Part shown: positions 7,404-16,102 of the stretch, piece after piece | Layout of the letters: each line of letters starts with the position of its first letter | How positions within the stretch are numbered: the stretch's first letter is position 1 | DNA from: Rhizobium sp. ASV20 | GTDB taxonomy: Bacteria > Pseudomonadota > Alphaproteobacteria > Rhizobiales > Rhizobiaceae | NCBI RefSeq assembly: GCF_016429015.1 | Contig: NZ_JAELTU010000054.1 | Location: forward strand, 1-41,507 | Reading direction: 5' to 3' | Length of the DNA stretch: 41,507 bases | The notes under the pieces: generated by a model | Databases searched by the model: none | What the model saw: the letters and a program-made list of their open reading frames with translations, nothing else | What the model was told of the DNA's origin: nothing | Made by a program: the position numbers and the translations under genes

Positions 7404-8530
7404 ATGCGATCACACCGGCCTCCGCAGAACGTCTCGTGCGCGTGCCTCTTGGCGAGCGCGCCTATGATATTCTGATCGGCCCCGGCCTGATCGCCAGAGC
7501 CGGGCGCGAGATTGCAACGCGGCTGAAGGGCCGCAGGGCTGCCGTCATCACCGACGAAAACGTCGCGCCGCATTATCTCGCTGCCTTGATTGCAAGCCTT
7601 GAGGCGGAAGGCATTCAGGCATCGAGCCTGGTGCTGCCTGCCGGCGAAAAGACCAAGAGCTTCGAGCATCTGATCACCGTCTGCGACGCCGTGCTGACTG
7701 CGCGCGTCGAGCGCAACGATGCCGTGATCGCACTCGGTGGCGGGGTCATCGGCGATCTCTCGGGTTTTGCCGCCGGTATCGTGCGCCGCGGCGTTCGCTT
7801 CGTGCAGATCCCGACCTCGCTGTTGTCGCAGGTGGACTCCTCAGTCGGCGGCAAGACCGGCATCAATACCCGTCACGGCAAGAACCTGGTCGGTGTCTTT
7901 CACCAGCCTGACCTCGTGCTGGCCGATATAGATGTGCTGAATACGCTGAGCGAGCGCGAGTTCCGCGCTGGTTATGCCGAAGTCGCCAAGTATGGTCTCA
8001 TCGACAAGCCGGATTTTTTCGCCTGGCTTGAGACCAACTGGAAGGATGTTTTCGCCGGTGGTGCCGCCCGCATGGAGGCGATCGCGGCGAGCTGCCAGGC
8101 GAAGTCCGATGTCGTCGTCGCCGACGAGCGCGAAAACGGACCGCGCGCCCTGCTCAACCTCGGCCACACGTTCGGCCACGCGCTGGAGGCGGCCACGACC
8201 TACGACAGTAGCCGGCTCGTGCATGGCGAAGGCGTCTCGATCGGCATGGTGCTCGCGCACGAATTTTCGGCGCGCCTCAATCTGGCAAGCCCCGACGATG
8301 CCAAGCGCGTCGAGGCGCATCTGAAGGCAGTCGGCTTGCCGACACGGATGAGCGATATTCCCGGAGAACTGCCGCCGGCTGAGATGCTGATGGATGCCAT
8401 CGCCCAGGACAAAAAGGTCAAGAGCGGCAAGCTCACCTTTATCCTGACCCGCGGCATCGGCCAGTCCTTCATTGCCGACGACGTGCCGTCGTCCGAGGTT
8501 CTGAGCTTCCTGAAGGAAAAGCATCCCTGA
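7400..8530 (+). CDS. aroB: 3-dehydroquinate synthase
   Basis: AroB converts DAHP to 3-dehydroquinate, the second step of the shikimate pathway, using NAD and a divalent metal. The 376-residue protein shows the nucleotide-binding GGGVIGDLSGFAA segment (about 113-125), the SSVGGKTGIN loop (about 147-156) and the metal ligands E194 in GYAEVAKYG, the histidine in LGHTFGHALE and the histidine in HGEGVSIG. It overlaps aroK by 4 bp and shares one base with the next gene (TGATG), so aroK-aroB-corC looks like one translated unit. Confidence 0.97.
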   Translation: MNAITPASAERLVRVPLGERAYDILIGPGLIARAGREIATRLKGRRAAVITDENVAPHYLAALIASLEAEGIQASSLVLPAGEKTKSFEHLITVCDAVLTARVERNDAVIALGGGVIGDLSGFAAGIVRRGVRFVQIPTSLLSQVDSSVGGKTGINTRHGKNLVGVFHQPDLVLADIDVLNTLSEREFRAGYAEVAKYGLIDKPDFFAWLETNWKDVFAGGAARMEAIAASCQAKSDVVVADERENGPRALLNLGHTFGHALEAATTYDSSRLVHGEGVSIGMVLAHEFSARLNLASPDDAKRVEAHLKAVGLPTRMSDIPGELPPAEMLMDAIAQDKKVKSGKLTFILTRGIGQSFIADDVPSSEVLSFLKEKHP

Positions 8531-9840
8531 TGACGATAGAGGGCACGCTGGCTGTCTTGTTGGAATATTGGCCCGAGATCATTTCGATCGTCGCGCTCGT
8601 GTTGCTGTCGGCGTTCTTTTCCGGTTCGGAGACGGCGTTGACCGCCGTCTCGCGTACCCGCATTCATACGCTCGAAGCAAACGGGGATGAGCAGGCCGGG
8701 ATCGTACGCCGCCTGATCGAACGTCGGGACCGGCTGATCGGTGCGCTGCTCATCGGCAACAACCTTGCCAACATCCTGGCCTCCTCGCTTGCGACCAGCG
8801 TTTTTCTCGGGCTGTTCGGCAATTCGGGCGTGGCGCTCGCGACCATTGCCATGACCGTGATCCTGGTCATTTTCGCCGAAGTGCTGCCGAAAAGCTGGGC
8901 GATTTCGACGCCTGACCGCTTTGCGCTTAACGTCGCCGGCACGGTCCGGCTCTTCGTTGCTGTCGTCGGTCCGGTGTCGAGCTTCGTCAACGCCATCGTA
9001 CGATGGATTCTCGGCCTGTTCGGCATCAACCTGTCGAAAGAGGTGTCGATGCTGTCGGCACATGAGGAGCTGCGCGGCGCGGTCGACCTGTTGCACCGCG
9101 AGGGTTCGGTCGTCAAAGCCGACCGCGACCGTCTGGGCGGCGTGCTTGATCTTGGCGAACTGGAGCTCTCCGACATCATGGTGCATCGCACCGCGATGCG
9201 CGCCATCAATGCCGACGATGCGCCGGAAGTGGTCGTGCGCGCCATTCTCGATAGCCCCTATACGCGCATGCCGCTCTGGCGTGGTTCGATCGACAACATC
9301 ATCGGCGTCGTGCATGCCAAGGATCTGCTGAGGGCGCTGGCGGAGCCGAATGTCGAGCCGGAAAATCTGGACATCGTCAAGATTGCGCAGAAACCCTGGT
9401 TCGTGCCCGACAGCACCAATCTCGAAGACCAGCTCAACGCCTTTCTGCGTCGCAAGCAGCATTTCGCCGTCGTCGTTGACGAATATGGCGAAGTTCAGGG
9501 TATCGTGACGCTTGAGGATATTCTCGAAGAGATCGTCGGCGATATCGCAGACGAGCACGATATAGATATCCAGGGTGTGCGACAGGAAGCCGACGGCTCG
9601 ATCGTCGTCGACGGCGTCGTGCCGATTCGCGACCTCAACCGCGCGCTCGATTGGAACCTGCCGGACGAGGAGGCAACGACGATTGCCGGCCTCGTCATCC
9701 ACGAATCGATGACCATTCCGGAAGAGCGGCAGGCCTTCACCTTTTATGGAAAACGCTTCATCGTCATGAAGCGGGAAAAGAATCGCATCACCAAGCTGCG
9801 CATCCGTCCCGCCGAGACGGAAGAGGTGAAGCCGCAGTAA
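8530..9840 (+). CDS. CNNM/CorC-type membrane protein with CBS pair (HlyC/CorC family)
   Basis: This 436-residue inner-membrane protein has a DUF21/CNNM domain (about residues 1-190, with FSGSETALTAVSR, IGNNLANI and EVLPKS), a CBS-domain pair (about 210-335, ending VVVDEYGEVQGIVTLEDILEEIVGDI-like) and the transporter-associated CorC/HlyC domain (about 350-425). Proteins of this type are linked to magnesium, cobalt or sodium-coupled magnesium efflux and respond to ATP through the CBS pair; the old 'hemolysin' label is not informative. It starts at an ATG sharing one base with the aroB stop, a linkage seen in other alphaproteobacteria as far as I recall. It converges on bolA with a 14-bp gap. 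Confidence 0.9.
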   Translation: MTIEGTLAVLLEYWPEIISIVALVLLSAFFSGSETALTAVSRTRIHTLEANGDEQAGIVRRLIERRDRLIGALLIGNNLANILASSLATSVFLGLFGNSGVALATIAMTVILVIFAEVLPKSWAISTPDRFALNVAGTVRLFVAVVGPVSSFVNAIVRWILGLFGINLSKEVSMLSAHEELRGAVDLLHREGSVVKADRDRLGGVLDLGELELSDIMVHRTAMRAINADDAPEVVVRAILDSPYTRMPLWRGSIDNIIGVVHAKDLLRALAEPNVEPENLDIVKIAQKPWFVPDSTNLEDQLNAFLRRKQHFAVVVDEYGEVQGIVTLEDILEEIVGDIADEHDIDIQGVRQEADGSIVVDGVVPIRDLNRALDWNLPDEEATTIAGLVIHESMTIPEERQAFTFYGKRFIVMKREKNRITKLRIRPAETEEVKPQ

Positions 9841-9854
9841 AATGCCGTCTGCTG

Positions 9855-10142
9855 CTACCAGCGAACGGCTTCGCCGGGGGCTGCGGGTTCAACGGCAAGC
9901 GCGTGCAGGCCGGCATCGAGCTCGGACTTCAGCAACTCATTGATCGCCCTGTGGCGCGCGAGACGCGGCATCCCCGTGAACTTGGCGGAAACGATTCGAA
10001 CTCTTATATGGGTCTCGCCGGTTCCCGTCATATCGGGCTGGTGGCCCGCATGCAGGTGGCTTTCGTTGATGACGGCGAGGCGCTCCGGTGCGAAAGCGTC
10101 GTTGAGCTTCGCTTCAATGCGGGATTGCAGTGTCGTTTCCAT
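9855..10142 (-). CDS. bolA: BolA-family protein
   Basis: This 95-residue protein carries a BolA domain across almost its full length, with the loop-strand region NESHLHAGH containing histidines that help bind a shared Fe-S cluster, and the RHRAINELL helix near the C-terminus. BolA proteins form Fe-S heterodimers with monothiol glutaredoxins (GrxD) and affect iron sensing and Fe-S traffic; no grx gene is visible nearby. The ATG at 10142 has a GGGA-type site. The gene is divergent from a J-domain protein across about 106 bp, so the two may share control sequences. Confidence 0.92.
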   Translation of the reverse strand: METTLQSRIEAKLNDAFAPERLAVINESHLHAGHQPDMTGTGETHIRVRIVSAKFTGMPRLARHRAINELLKSELDAGLHALAVEPAAPGEAVRW

Positions 10143-10248
10143 ATTCCCGCGCCATCTCCGTTGCGAAAAAAGGTTCCCACAAAGCCTATAACATTCCCAT
10201 TTGTCAATTCTTGTTGTGGGGTAATCGAGAGCCCATAATTAGGACGCC

Positions 10249-10869
10249 ATGAGACTTGATTCAAAATATTTCGATCGTATCCGCACCCGCCGTAAACGCG
10301 CGCAGGAGCCTGAACAAGGCCCGCCGACGTGCCAATGGGACGGCTGCGACAAGCACGGTACGCATCGCGCCCCGGTCGGGCGCAATGCGGAAGGGCAGTT
10401 CTTTCTGTTCTGCTTCGAGCACGTCAAGGAATACAACAAGGGCTATAACTATTTTTCCGGTCTCTCGGATGGCGAGATTGCGCGCTATCAGAAAGAAGCC
10501 ATTACCGGCCATCGTCCGACATGGACGGTCGGGGTGAATAAGGCCGCCAAGAACAGCCCGCTCCACGGCGACATCCGTTCCGGCTCCTATTCGCGCGTTC
10601 GGGATCCTTTCGGCTTCGTCAAGGAAGGTGAGGGACAGGGGCGCGGCCCGCGTTTCCCGGAGCAGCGCAAGCTGAAATCGCTCGAGGCGAAGGCATTCGA
10701 CACGATGGGCCTGGGTGCGACCGCCACCGCGTCGGAAATCAAGCGCCGCTACAAGGAATTGGTGAAAATGCACCATCCCGATGCCAATGGCGGCGATCGT
10801 GGCTCCGAGGAGCGCTTCCGCGCCGTCATACAGGCCTATCAATTATTGAAACAGAACGGTTTTTGTTAA
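10249..10869 (+). CDS. J-domain protein with N-terminal Cys/His cluster
   Basis: This 206-residue protein ends in a J domain (about residues 148-203) with the Hsp70-stimulating HPD tripeptide at H176-P177-D178 and the helix II pattern EIKRRYKELVK. The N-terminal half has no G/F region or classic DnaJ zinc fingers. Instead it has C28-x4-C33-x2-H36-x2-H39-x15-C55-x2-H58, a spacing that could bind a metal. Such C-terminal J proteins act as specialised co-chaperones for DnaK-like partners. The start ATG at 10249 has an AGGA site. It lies between bolA and cobS. The role is unknown; the metal-site idea and a link to cobaltochelatase are inference. Confidence 0.85.
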   Translation: MRLDSKYFDRIRTRRKRAQEPEQGPPTCQWDGCDKHGTHRAPVGRNAEGQFFLFCFEHVKEYNKGYNYFSGLSDGEIARYQKEAITGHRPTWTVGVNKAAKNSPLHGDIRSGSYSRVRDPFGFVKEGEGQGRGPRFPEQRKLKSLEAKAFDTMGLGATATASEIKRRYKELVKMHHPDANGGDRGSEERFRAVIQAYQLLKQNGFC

Positions 10870-11174
10870 TTCCCGTCCTTGCTCTCCGCCTTCAATCAGG
10901 TATGGTCCAAATCGGCTGAAGCCGCGGGCAACCGCGGCAGGGTGTGCTTTTGGCTGGCTGCACCTCGGCCGACTTTCCGGACGCGGCGTTTCTTGTCCGG
11001 GGCTCTGTTCAAGGATGCTCGCAAGCGATCATTTCATCGCGCCGAGATTTTGCTTTAGTCCCGGAGAAGTATCGCCGCGTTCCGACCGAACGGATGTGGG
11101 CAACAAGCTGCGGCGTTTCGGAAAAAATGGCTGAGATTGATATGGCAGGGTGAAAAGCCACCCGCCCTGGAGAC
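10870..11174. other. 305-bp intergenic region upstream of cobS with two hairpins
   Basis: No convincing gene is seen here. A perfect 7-bp stem GCCGCGG/CCGCGGC with a GCAA (GNRA) loop lies at 10921-10938. A second hairpin, GGGTG (11148-11152) with CACCC (11159-11163), lies just before the cobS ribosome binding site GGAG. A short frame at 10944-11153 lacks a ribosome binding site and any recognisable homology. The region should hold the cobST promoter and possibly a regulatory leader. It does not have the full set of conserved elements of a cobalamin riboswitch. Confidence 0.5.
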
Positions 11175-12167
11175 ATGATGAGCAAGATTGACCTTGATAT
11201 TTCCGAGATTCCCGACACCACTGTTTCGGTCCGTGAAGTCTTTGGCATCGATTCCGACATTCGCGTTCCCGCCTACAGCAAGGGCGGCGCCTACGTACCT
11301 GATCTGGACCCGGATTACCTTTTCGACCGCGAGACCACGCTCGCCATTCTCGCCGGCTTTGCCCATAACCGCCGCGTGATGATTTCGGGTTATCACGGCA
11401 CCGGCAAGTCCTCTCACATCGAGCAGGTTGCGGCGCGCCTCAACTGGCCTTGCGTGCGTATCAACCTCGACAGCCACGTCAGCCGTATCGACCTCGTCGG
11501 CAAGGATGCGATCGTCGTCAAGGACGGTCTGCAGATCACTGAATTCAAGGACGGCATTCTGCCCTGGGCCTATCAGCACAACGTCGCGCTCGTCTTCGAC
11601 GAATACGATGCCGGCCGCCCGGACGTGATGTTCGTCATTCAGCGCGTGCTGGAATCGTCGGGTCGCCTGACTTTGCTGGACCAGAGCCGCGTCATCCGTC
11701 CTCACCCGGCCTTCCGCCTGTTCGCGACCGCCAACACCATCGGTCTCGGCGATACCACGGGCCTCTATCACGGCACGCAGCAGATCAACCAGGCGCAGAT
11801 GGACCGTTGGTCGATCGTGTCGACGCTGAACTACCTGCCGCATAATGTCGAAGTCGATATCGTGCTGGCGAAGGTGAAGTCCTTCCGCAACGACAAGGGT
11901 CGTGACGCGATCTCAAAGATGGTGCGCGTCGCCGATCTGACGCGCTCTGCCTTCATGAACGGCGATTTGTCGACCGTCATGAGCCCGCGTACCGTCATCA
12001 CCTGGGCCGAGAATGCCGAAATCTTCGGCGATATCGCCTTTGCGTTCCGCGTTACCTTCCTCAACAAGTGCGATGAGCTGGAGCGGCCGCTGGTCGCCGA
12101 GCACTATCAGCGCGCCTTCGGCATCGAGCTGAAGGAAAGTGCTGCCAACATCGTGCTTGAAGCATAG
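11175..12167 (+). CDS. cobS: Aerobic cobaltochelatase subunit CobS
   Basis: CobS is the AAA+ ATPase subunit of the CobN-CobS-CobT complex, which inserts cobalt into hydrogenobyrinic acid a,c-diamide in aerobic cobalamin synthesis. The 330-residue protein has the P-loop GYHGTGKS (residues 72-79), Walker B VFDEYD (140-145) and a sensor region around FATANT. The start codon is doubled (ATGATG) behind a GGAG site; either could be used. cobT follows after 17 bp. The large subunit gene cobN is not in this window, as in many rhizobia where it lies in a separate cob cluster. Confidence 0.96.
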   Translation: MMSKIDLDISEIPDTTVSVREVFGIDSDIRVPAYSKGGAYVPDLDPDYLFDRETTLAILAGFAHNRRVMISGYHGTGKSSHIEQVAARLNWPCVRINLDSHVSRIDLVGKDAIVVKDGLQITEFKDGILPWAYQHNVALVFDEYDAGRPDVMFVIQRVLESSGRLTLLDQSRVIRPHPAFRLFATANTIGLGDTTGLYHGTQQINQAQMDRWSIVSTLNYLPHNVEVDIVLAKVKSFRNDKGRDAISKMVRVADLTRSAFMNGDLSTVMSPRTVITWAENAEIFGDIAFAFRVTFLNKCDELERPLVAEHYQRAFGIELKESAANIVLEA

Positions 12168-12184
12168 GGAAGAGCCCACATATC

Positions 12185-14086
12185 ATGTCAGGTCGCGGAG
12201 ATAATTCCAGAGCGAAGCCGGGTGCTCCGGTGGACATGGAGCCGTTGCGCCGGGCGATCACAGGCTGTGTGCGCTCGATCGCCGGCGATGCCGAGGTCGA
12301 GGTAGCATTCGCCAACGAACGCCCGGGTATGACCGGCGAGCGTATCCGCTTGCCGGAGCTGTCGAAGCGGCCGACGATGCATGAACTCGCGGTGACCCGC
12401 GGGCTTGGCGATTCGATGGCGCTGCGTCTGGCCTGTCACGACGCCCGCGTTCATGCGGTCATGGCACCGCAGGGCGCCGATGCGCGCGGCATCTTCGATG
12501 CGGTCGAACAGGCGCGTGTCGAATCGATCGGTTCGCTGCGCATGAGCGGCGTTGCCGCCAACCTCAGTTCGATGAATGCGGAGAAATATGCCAAGGCGAA
12601 CTTCGCGGGCATCGAACGGCAGGAAGACGCGCCGATCGGCGAAGCCATGGCGATGATCGTGCGTGAGAAGCTGACCGGCCAGAAGCCGCCGGAAAGCGCC
12701 GGCAAGGTGCTCGATCTCTGGCGTCCCTTCATCGAGGAAAAGACCGGCGGCGAACTCGACAATCTGCTTTCGTCGATCAACGACCAGCAGAGCTTCGCCC
12801 GTGTCGTGCGTAATATTCTGACCGCCATGGAGATGGCCGAGGAATATGGTGACGAGCAGTCGGAACCCGACAGCGAGGAGCAGCCGAGCGAAGACGACAA
12901 GCCGAACGGCGAAGACCAGGACAACGACGAGGCCAACGAAGACGAAGGCTCCGACGCGGCACCTGCCGAGGACAGCGAAACCTCCGACGAGCAGATGGAG
13001 GATGGCGCAACCGAGGACGGTGGCGAGATCTCCGACGATGACATGAGCGAAGAGGGCGAGGAGGATTCGGAAACGCCGGGCGAGACTCGCCGTCCGAACA
13101 CGCCTTTCGCCGACTTCAACGAGAAGGTCGACTACCACGTCTATACGGAGGAGTTCGACGAGACGACCACAGCGCAGGAACTCTGTGACACGGCCGAGCT
13201 CGAGCGCCTGCGTGCCTTCCTCGACAAGCAGCTTGCCCACCTGCAAGGGGCTGTGGGTCGGCTCGCCAACCGTCTCCAGCGTCGCCTGATGGCACAGCAG
13301 AACCGCTCATGGGACTTCGACCTGGAAGAGGGGTATCTTGATCCGGCTCGTCTCACCCGTCTGATCATCGACCCGACGCAAGCTCTATCCTTCAAGATGG
13401 AGCGCGATACGCAGTTCCGCGATACGGTCGTGACGCTGTTGATCGACAACTCCGGCTCGATGCGCGGGCGGCCGATTACAGTTGCCGCTTCTTGCGCCGA
13501 TATCCTTGCTCGCACGCTCGAGCGCTGCGGCGTGAAGGTCGAGATCCTCGGCTTCACCACCAAGGCCTGGAAGGGTGGACAGGCGCGTGAAAAGTGGCTT
13601 GCCAGCGGCAAGCCGCAGACACCGGGCCGTCTGAACGACCTGCGTCACATCATCTACAAGTCTGCGGACGAGCCTTATCGCCGGTCGCGCAGCAATCTCG
13701 GCCTGATGATGCGCGAAGGCCTGCTCAAGGAGAATATCGACGGTGAGGCGCTGATCTGGGCGCATAACCGCCTGCTCGGCCGCCGCGAACAGCGCCGTAT
13801 CCTGATGATGATTTCGGATGGCGCTCCGGTCGATGATTCGACGCTGTCGGTCAATCCGGGCAATTATCTGGAGCGGCACCTGCGGGCCGTTATCGATCAG
13901 ATCGAGACGCGGTCTCCTGTCGAGCTGCTGGCGATCGGCATCGGTCACGATGTCACCCGCTATTATCGGCGTGCGGTTACCATTGTCGACGCCGACGAAC
14001 TCGCCGGCGCGATGACGGAGCAACTTGCCTCGCTGTTCGAGGATCAGGCAAGCATGCCGCGTTCGCGCATGCGCCGTGCAAGCTGA
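12185..14086 (+). CDS. cobT: Aerobic cobaltochelatase subunit CobT
   Basis: CobT is the partner of CobS in the cobalt-insertion chelatase; together they form the two-ring AAA+/VWA motor for CobN. The 633-residue product has an N-terminal CobT domain, a very acidic low-complexity linker (about residues 216-303, mostly Glu/Asp/Ser/Gly), and a C-terminal von Willebrand A domain with the metal-ion-dependent site D421-N-S423-G-S425. Length and order match known rhizobial CobT. It sits 17 bp behind cobS, clearly in the same operon. The acidic linker is usual for the family and is not a sign of misassembly. Confidence 0.96.
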   Translation: MSGRGDNSRAKPGAPVDMEPLRRAITGCVRSIAGDAEVEVAFANERPGMTGERIRLPELSKRPTMHELAVTRGLGDSMALRLACHDARVHAVMAPQGADARGIFDAVEQARVESIGSLRMSGVAANLSSMNAEKYAKANFAGIERQEDAPIGEAMAMIVREKLTGQKPPESAGKVLDLWRPFIEEKTGGELDNLLSSINDQQSFARVVRNILTAMEMAEEYGDEQSEPDSEEQPSEDDKPNGEDQDNDEANEDEGSDAAPAEDSETSDEQMEDGATEDGGEISDDDMSEEGEEDSETPGETRRPNTPFADFNEKVDYHVYTEEFDETTTAQELCDTAELERLRAFLDKQLAHLQGAVGRLANRLQRRLMAQQNRSWDFDLEEGYLDPARLTRLIIDPTQALSFKMERDTQFRDTVVTLLIDNSGSMRGRPITVAASCADILARTLERCGVKVEILGFTTKAWKGGQAREKWLASGKPQTPGRLNDLRHIIYKSADEPYRRSRSNLGLMMREGLLKENIDGEALIWAHNRLLGRREQRRILMMISDGAPVDDSTLSVNPGNYLERHLRAVIDQIETRSPVELLAIGIGHDVTRYYRRAVTIVDADELAGAMTEQLASLFEDQASMPRSRMRRAS

Positions 14087-14124
14087 GCCCGTTTCGGCTT
14101 CCTTTCGCATCGGCTCTCGGGCCG

Positions 14125-15192
14125 ATGCATCTTCCCTTTGGCGATAGTGGTTTCAAGCGCGGTCCGATCGTGGCCCGATGTCTTGGCATGATGGCCTTGC
14201 TCGCATTGCCGCTTGCCGGGTGCGATTCGGAAGATCGTGCCGATGACGGCGGTCCGGCGAATATTCGCGCCACTACAATCTCGACCTTCAAGCGTGGCTC
14301 GGACGAAACGCAGTTCGGGGCACTAGAGTTTATCGGCGGTCTCGAGCTTAGTTCCGACAATGTGCTGCTGGGCGCCATGTCGGCCATCCGCTTTCGTCCC
14401 GATCAGCAGCACTTCGTTTCCGTACTGGATACGGGTCACTGGTTGACGGGCGCCATCATGCGCGATGACAAGGGGCGGCTGAAAGGCATTTCCGAAGCCC
14501 GCATCACGCCCATGATAGACCGTGATGGCGGCACGGATGCAGGGACAGGCGGGATGGATGCCGAGGGGCTGGCGTTGCGTGGCGACCATATACTGGTGAG
14601 CTACGAGCAGCACCATCGCGTCGACACCTATCCCGATCCGGGTTTCGAAATATCGCCGCCGGACGATAGCCTGCCTATCCCCATTCCCAGAGTGGAGCTG
14701 CGTTCAAATCGCAGTCTCGAGGCGCTAATGATCGCGCCGCAGTCGAGCCCGCTTGCAGGTGCCGCTGTCATCGTTACGGAGGACAGCGTGGACGAGCAAG
14801 GCAACATGTTTGCCGCTGTTCTGGAGGGGCCGCTGCAAGGGCGCTTCACCGTCCGGCGTCACGACGACTTCGACATCAGCGACGGCGTGTTTCTGCCTGA
14901 TGGCGACCTGCTGTTGCTGGAGCGCCGTTTTGGGCTCGTGCATGGCGTCGGCGTACGTATCCGCCGTATTGCCGGCGCTGACATCAAACCGGACGCCGTT
15001 CTCGACGGCAAGGTGATCTTCGAAGCCGGCTCGGGATATCAGATCGACAACATGGAAGGCCTCGACGTTTTCCGCGCCGCCGACGGCTCCCTTCACCTGA
15101 TCATGATTTCCGACGACAACCATTCGATCCTGCAGCGCAGCCTGATGCTGGAATTCCGTCTCCGCGATGAAGGTGCTGTCGGCCGTAACTAG
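14125..15192 (+). CDS. Esterase-like/phytase-like beta-propeller lipoprotein (PF13449 type)
   Basis: This 355-residue protein has a hydrophobic N-terminus ending in LPLAGC, a lipobox (cysteine near residue 33), so it is probably an outer- or inner-membrane-anchored lipoprotein. The rest matches the 'esterase-like activity of phytase' family, a propeller-like fold; signs are GGMDAEGLAL, a RSNRSLEALM segment and DNMEGLDVF near the C-terminus. Substrate is unknown, and the phytase label is a family name rather than evidence. The ATG at 14125 is 38 bp after the cobT stop; an ATG nearer the hydrophobic segment is also possible. It may be co-transcribed with cobST, but no shared function is evident. 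Confidence 0.75.
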   Translation: MHLPFGDSGFKRGPIVARCLGMMALLALPLAGCDSEDRADDGGPANIRATTISTFKRGSDETQFGALEFIGGLELSSDNVLLGAMSAIRFRPDQQHFVSVLDTGHWLTGAIMRDDKGRLKGISEARITPMIDRDGGTDAGTGGMDAEGLALRGDHILVSYEQHHRVDTYPDPGFEISPPDDSLPIPIPRVELRSNRSLEALMIAPQSSPLAGAAVIVTEDSVDEQGNMFAAVLEGPLQGRFTVRRHDDFDISDGVFLPDGDLLLLERRFGLVHGVGVRIRRIAGADIKPDAVLDGKVIFEAGSGYQIDNMEGLDVFRAADGSLHLIMISDDNHSILQRSLMLEFRLRDEGAVGRN

Positions 15193-15297
15193 GACATGGC
15201 TCAGGACTGATTGGGAGCGCTCCAGCAATCCGGGAGATTGAGGAAATCTCCAGCCTCAGCTAAGCGACGTCTTTGCTCCAACAACTGGATTCTCGAC

Positions 15298-16050
15298 ATG
15301 TCAGTTCCAGACAAACCTATCGTGCTCGTCCATGGGCTTTTCGGCAGCCTGAGCGATCCGAGAATCCTGGCCGCTTTCGGCAACGTCGAGATTCATGCTC
15401 CTGATCTCATCGGTTACGGCCGCAACCGTGCGGCCAACACGGGCAACCTGAGCCTTCTCGACCAGGCTCGCCACATCGCGGATTTCATTTCGGGTCTCGG
15501 CAAGCGCAAAGTTCATCTGGTCGGGCATTCCGTCGGTGGCGCGGTTTCGGTGCTCGTCGCACAGCATTTTCCCGAGCTTGTCGAGTCGCTGACGAGCATC
15601 GAGGGTAACTTCACCCTCAAGGATGCGTTCTGGTCGGGACAGATCGCCGTAAAGTCGGATGAGGAGGTTGCGGAGATCATCTCCGGCTATGAAGCTGCCC
15701 CGGACGCCTGGATTGCCGGTGCAGGCGTAGAGATCAACGAGTGGACCTCAGCGCTTGCCAGGAACTGGCTTGAGAATCAGCCGCCCTCAACAATCAGGGC
15801 GCAGGCTCGAGCGGTCGTGGCTGCAACAGGAGAGGCTGCCTATCTGGATGCGATCCGTGACATCCTGCGATCCGGTGTTCCGCTTTATCTCATCGCGGGG
15901 CGCCGTTCCGCTGAGGGTTGGGACGTTCCGGACTGGGCCAACGGTCTTTGCGCGGCGCGGCTCAACATCCGGCATACCGGCCATCTGATGATGGCCGAAA
16001 ACCCGGCCGCATTTGCAGCCGCCGTGCTGGCCTGTCTGTCTTTCCGCTAG
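15298..16050 (+). CDS. Alpha/beta-fold hydrolase
   Basis: This 250-residue protein has the alpha/beta hydrolase pattern: an oxyanion HG motif (VLVHGLFGS, residues 9-17), the nucleophile elbow G76-H-S78-V-G80 and a late histidine in HTGHLMMAENP. The acidic member probably lies in the segment around RDILRSGVPLYLIAGRRS. The substrate cannot be predicted. The start is the ATG at 15298, where homology begins; an earlier in-frame ATG at 15211 would add 29 unconvincing residues. It lies on the same strand as the preceding lipoprotein gene and ends at a strong hairpin. Confidence 0.8.
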   Translation: MSVPDKPIVLVHGLFGSLSDPRILAAFGNVEIHAPDLIGYGRNRAANTGNLSLLDQARHIADFISGLGKRKVHLVGHSVGGAVSVLVAQHFPELVESLTSIEGNFTLKDAFWSGQIAVKSDEEVAEIISGYEAAPDAWIAGAGVEINEWTSALARNWLENQPPSTIRAQARAVVAATGEAAYLDAIRDILRSGVPLYLIAGRRSAEGWDVPDWANGLCAARLNIRHTGHLMMAENPAAFAAAVLACLSFR

Positions 16051-16060
16051 GGGGTAGTGA

Positions 16061-16090
16061 TCGATGCGCACCGGTGGCGGTGCGCATCGA
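16061..16090. terminator. Perfect 12-bp hairpin between convergent genes
   Basis: TCGATGCGCACC (16061-16072) pairs perfectly with GGTGCGCATCGA (16079-16090) around a GGTGGC loop. It lies between the ends of the alpha/beta hydrolase gene and the yhhQ-like gene. The plus strand continues with AAAA rather than T, so it is not a canonical intrinsic terminator in either direction, but its position suggests a shared 3'-end structure. Confidence 0.5.
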
Positions 16091-16102
16091 AAAATGGCTT
16101 CG

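Noticed and set aside
8200..9702. A 500-codon open frame on the minus strand opposite corC and the end of aroB
   Set aside because: It lies wholly opposite genes with strong family homology, has no recognisable domain and an Arg/Asp/His-heavy composition typical of antisense frames in high-GC DNA.
10944..11153. A 69-codon plus-strand frame in the cobS upstream gap
   Set aside because: It has no ribosome binding site and no recognisable homology, and it overlaps the likely promoter region.
11140..11178. Possible B12 riboswitch before cobS (GGTGAAAAGCC and CCTGGAGACATG resemble riboswitch boxes)
   Set aside because: The two pieces are far too close together and most of the conserved core is absent; GGAGAC is simply the ribosome binding site.
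12188..13246. A 352-codon minus-strand frame opposite cobT
   Set aside because: It derives from the acidic linker read backwards (Val/Leu/Phe-rich) and looks like a membrane protein only by accident.
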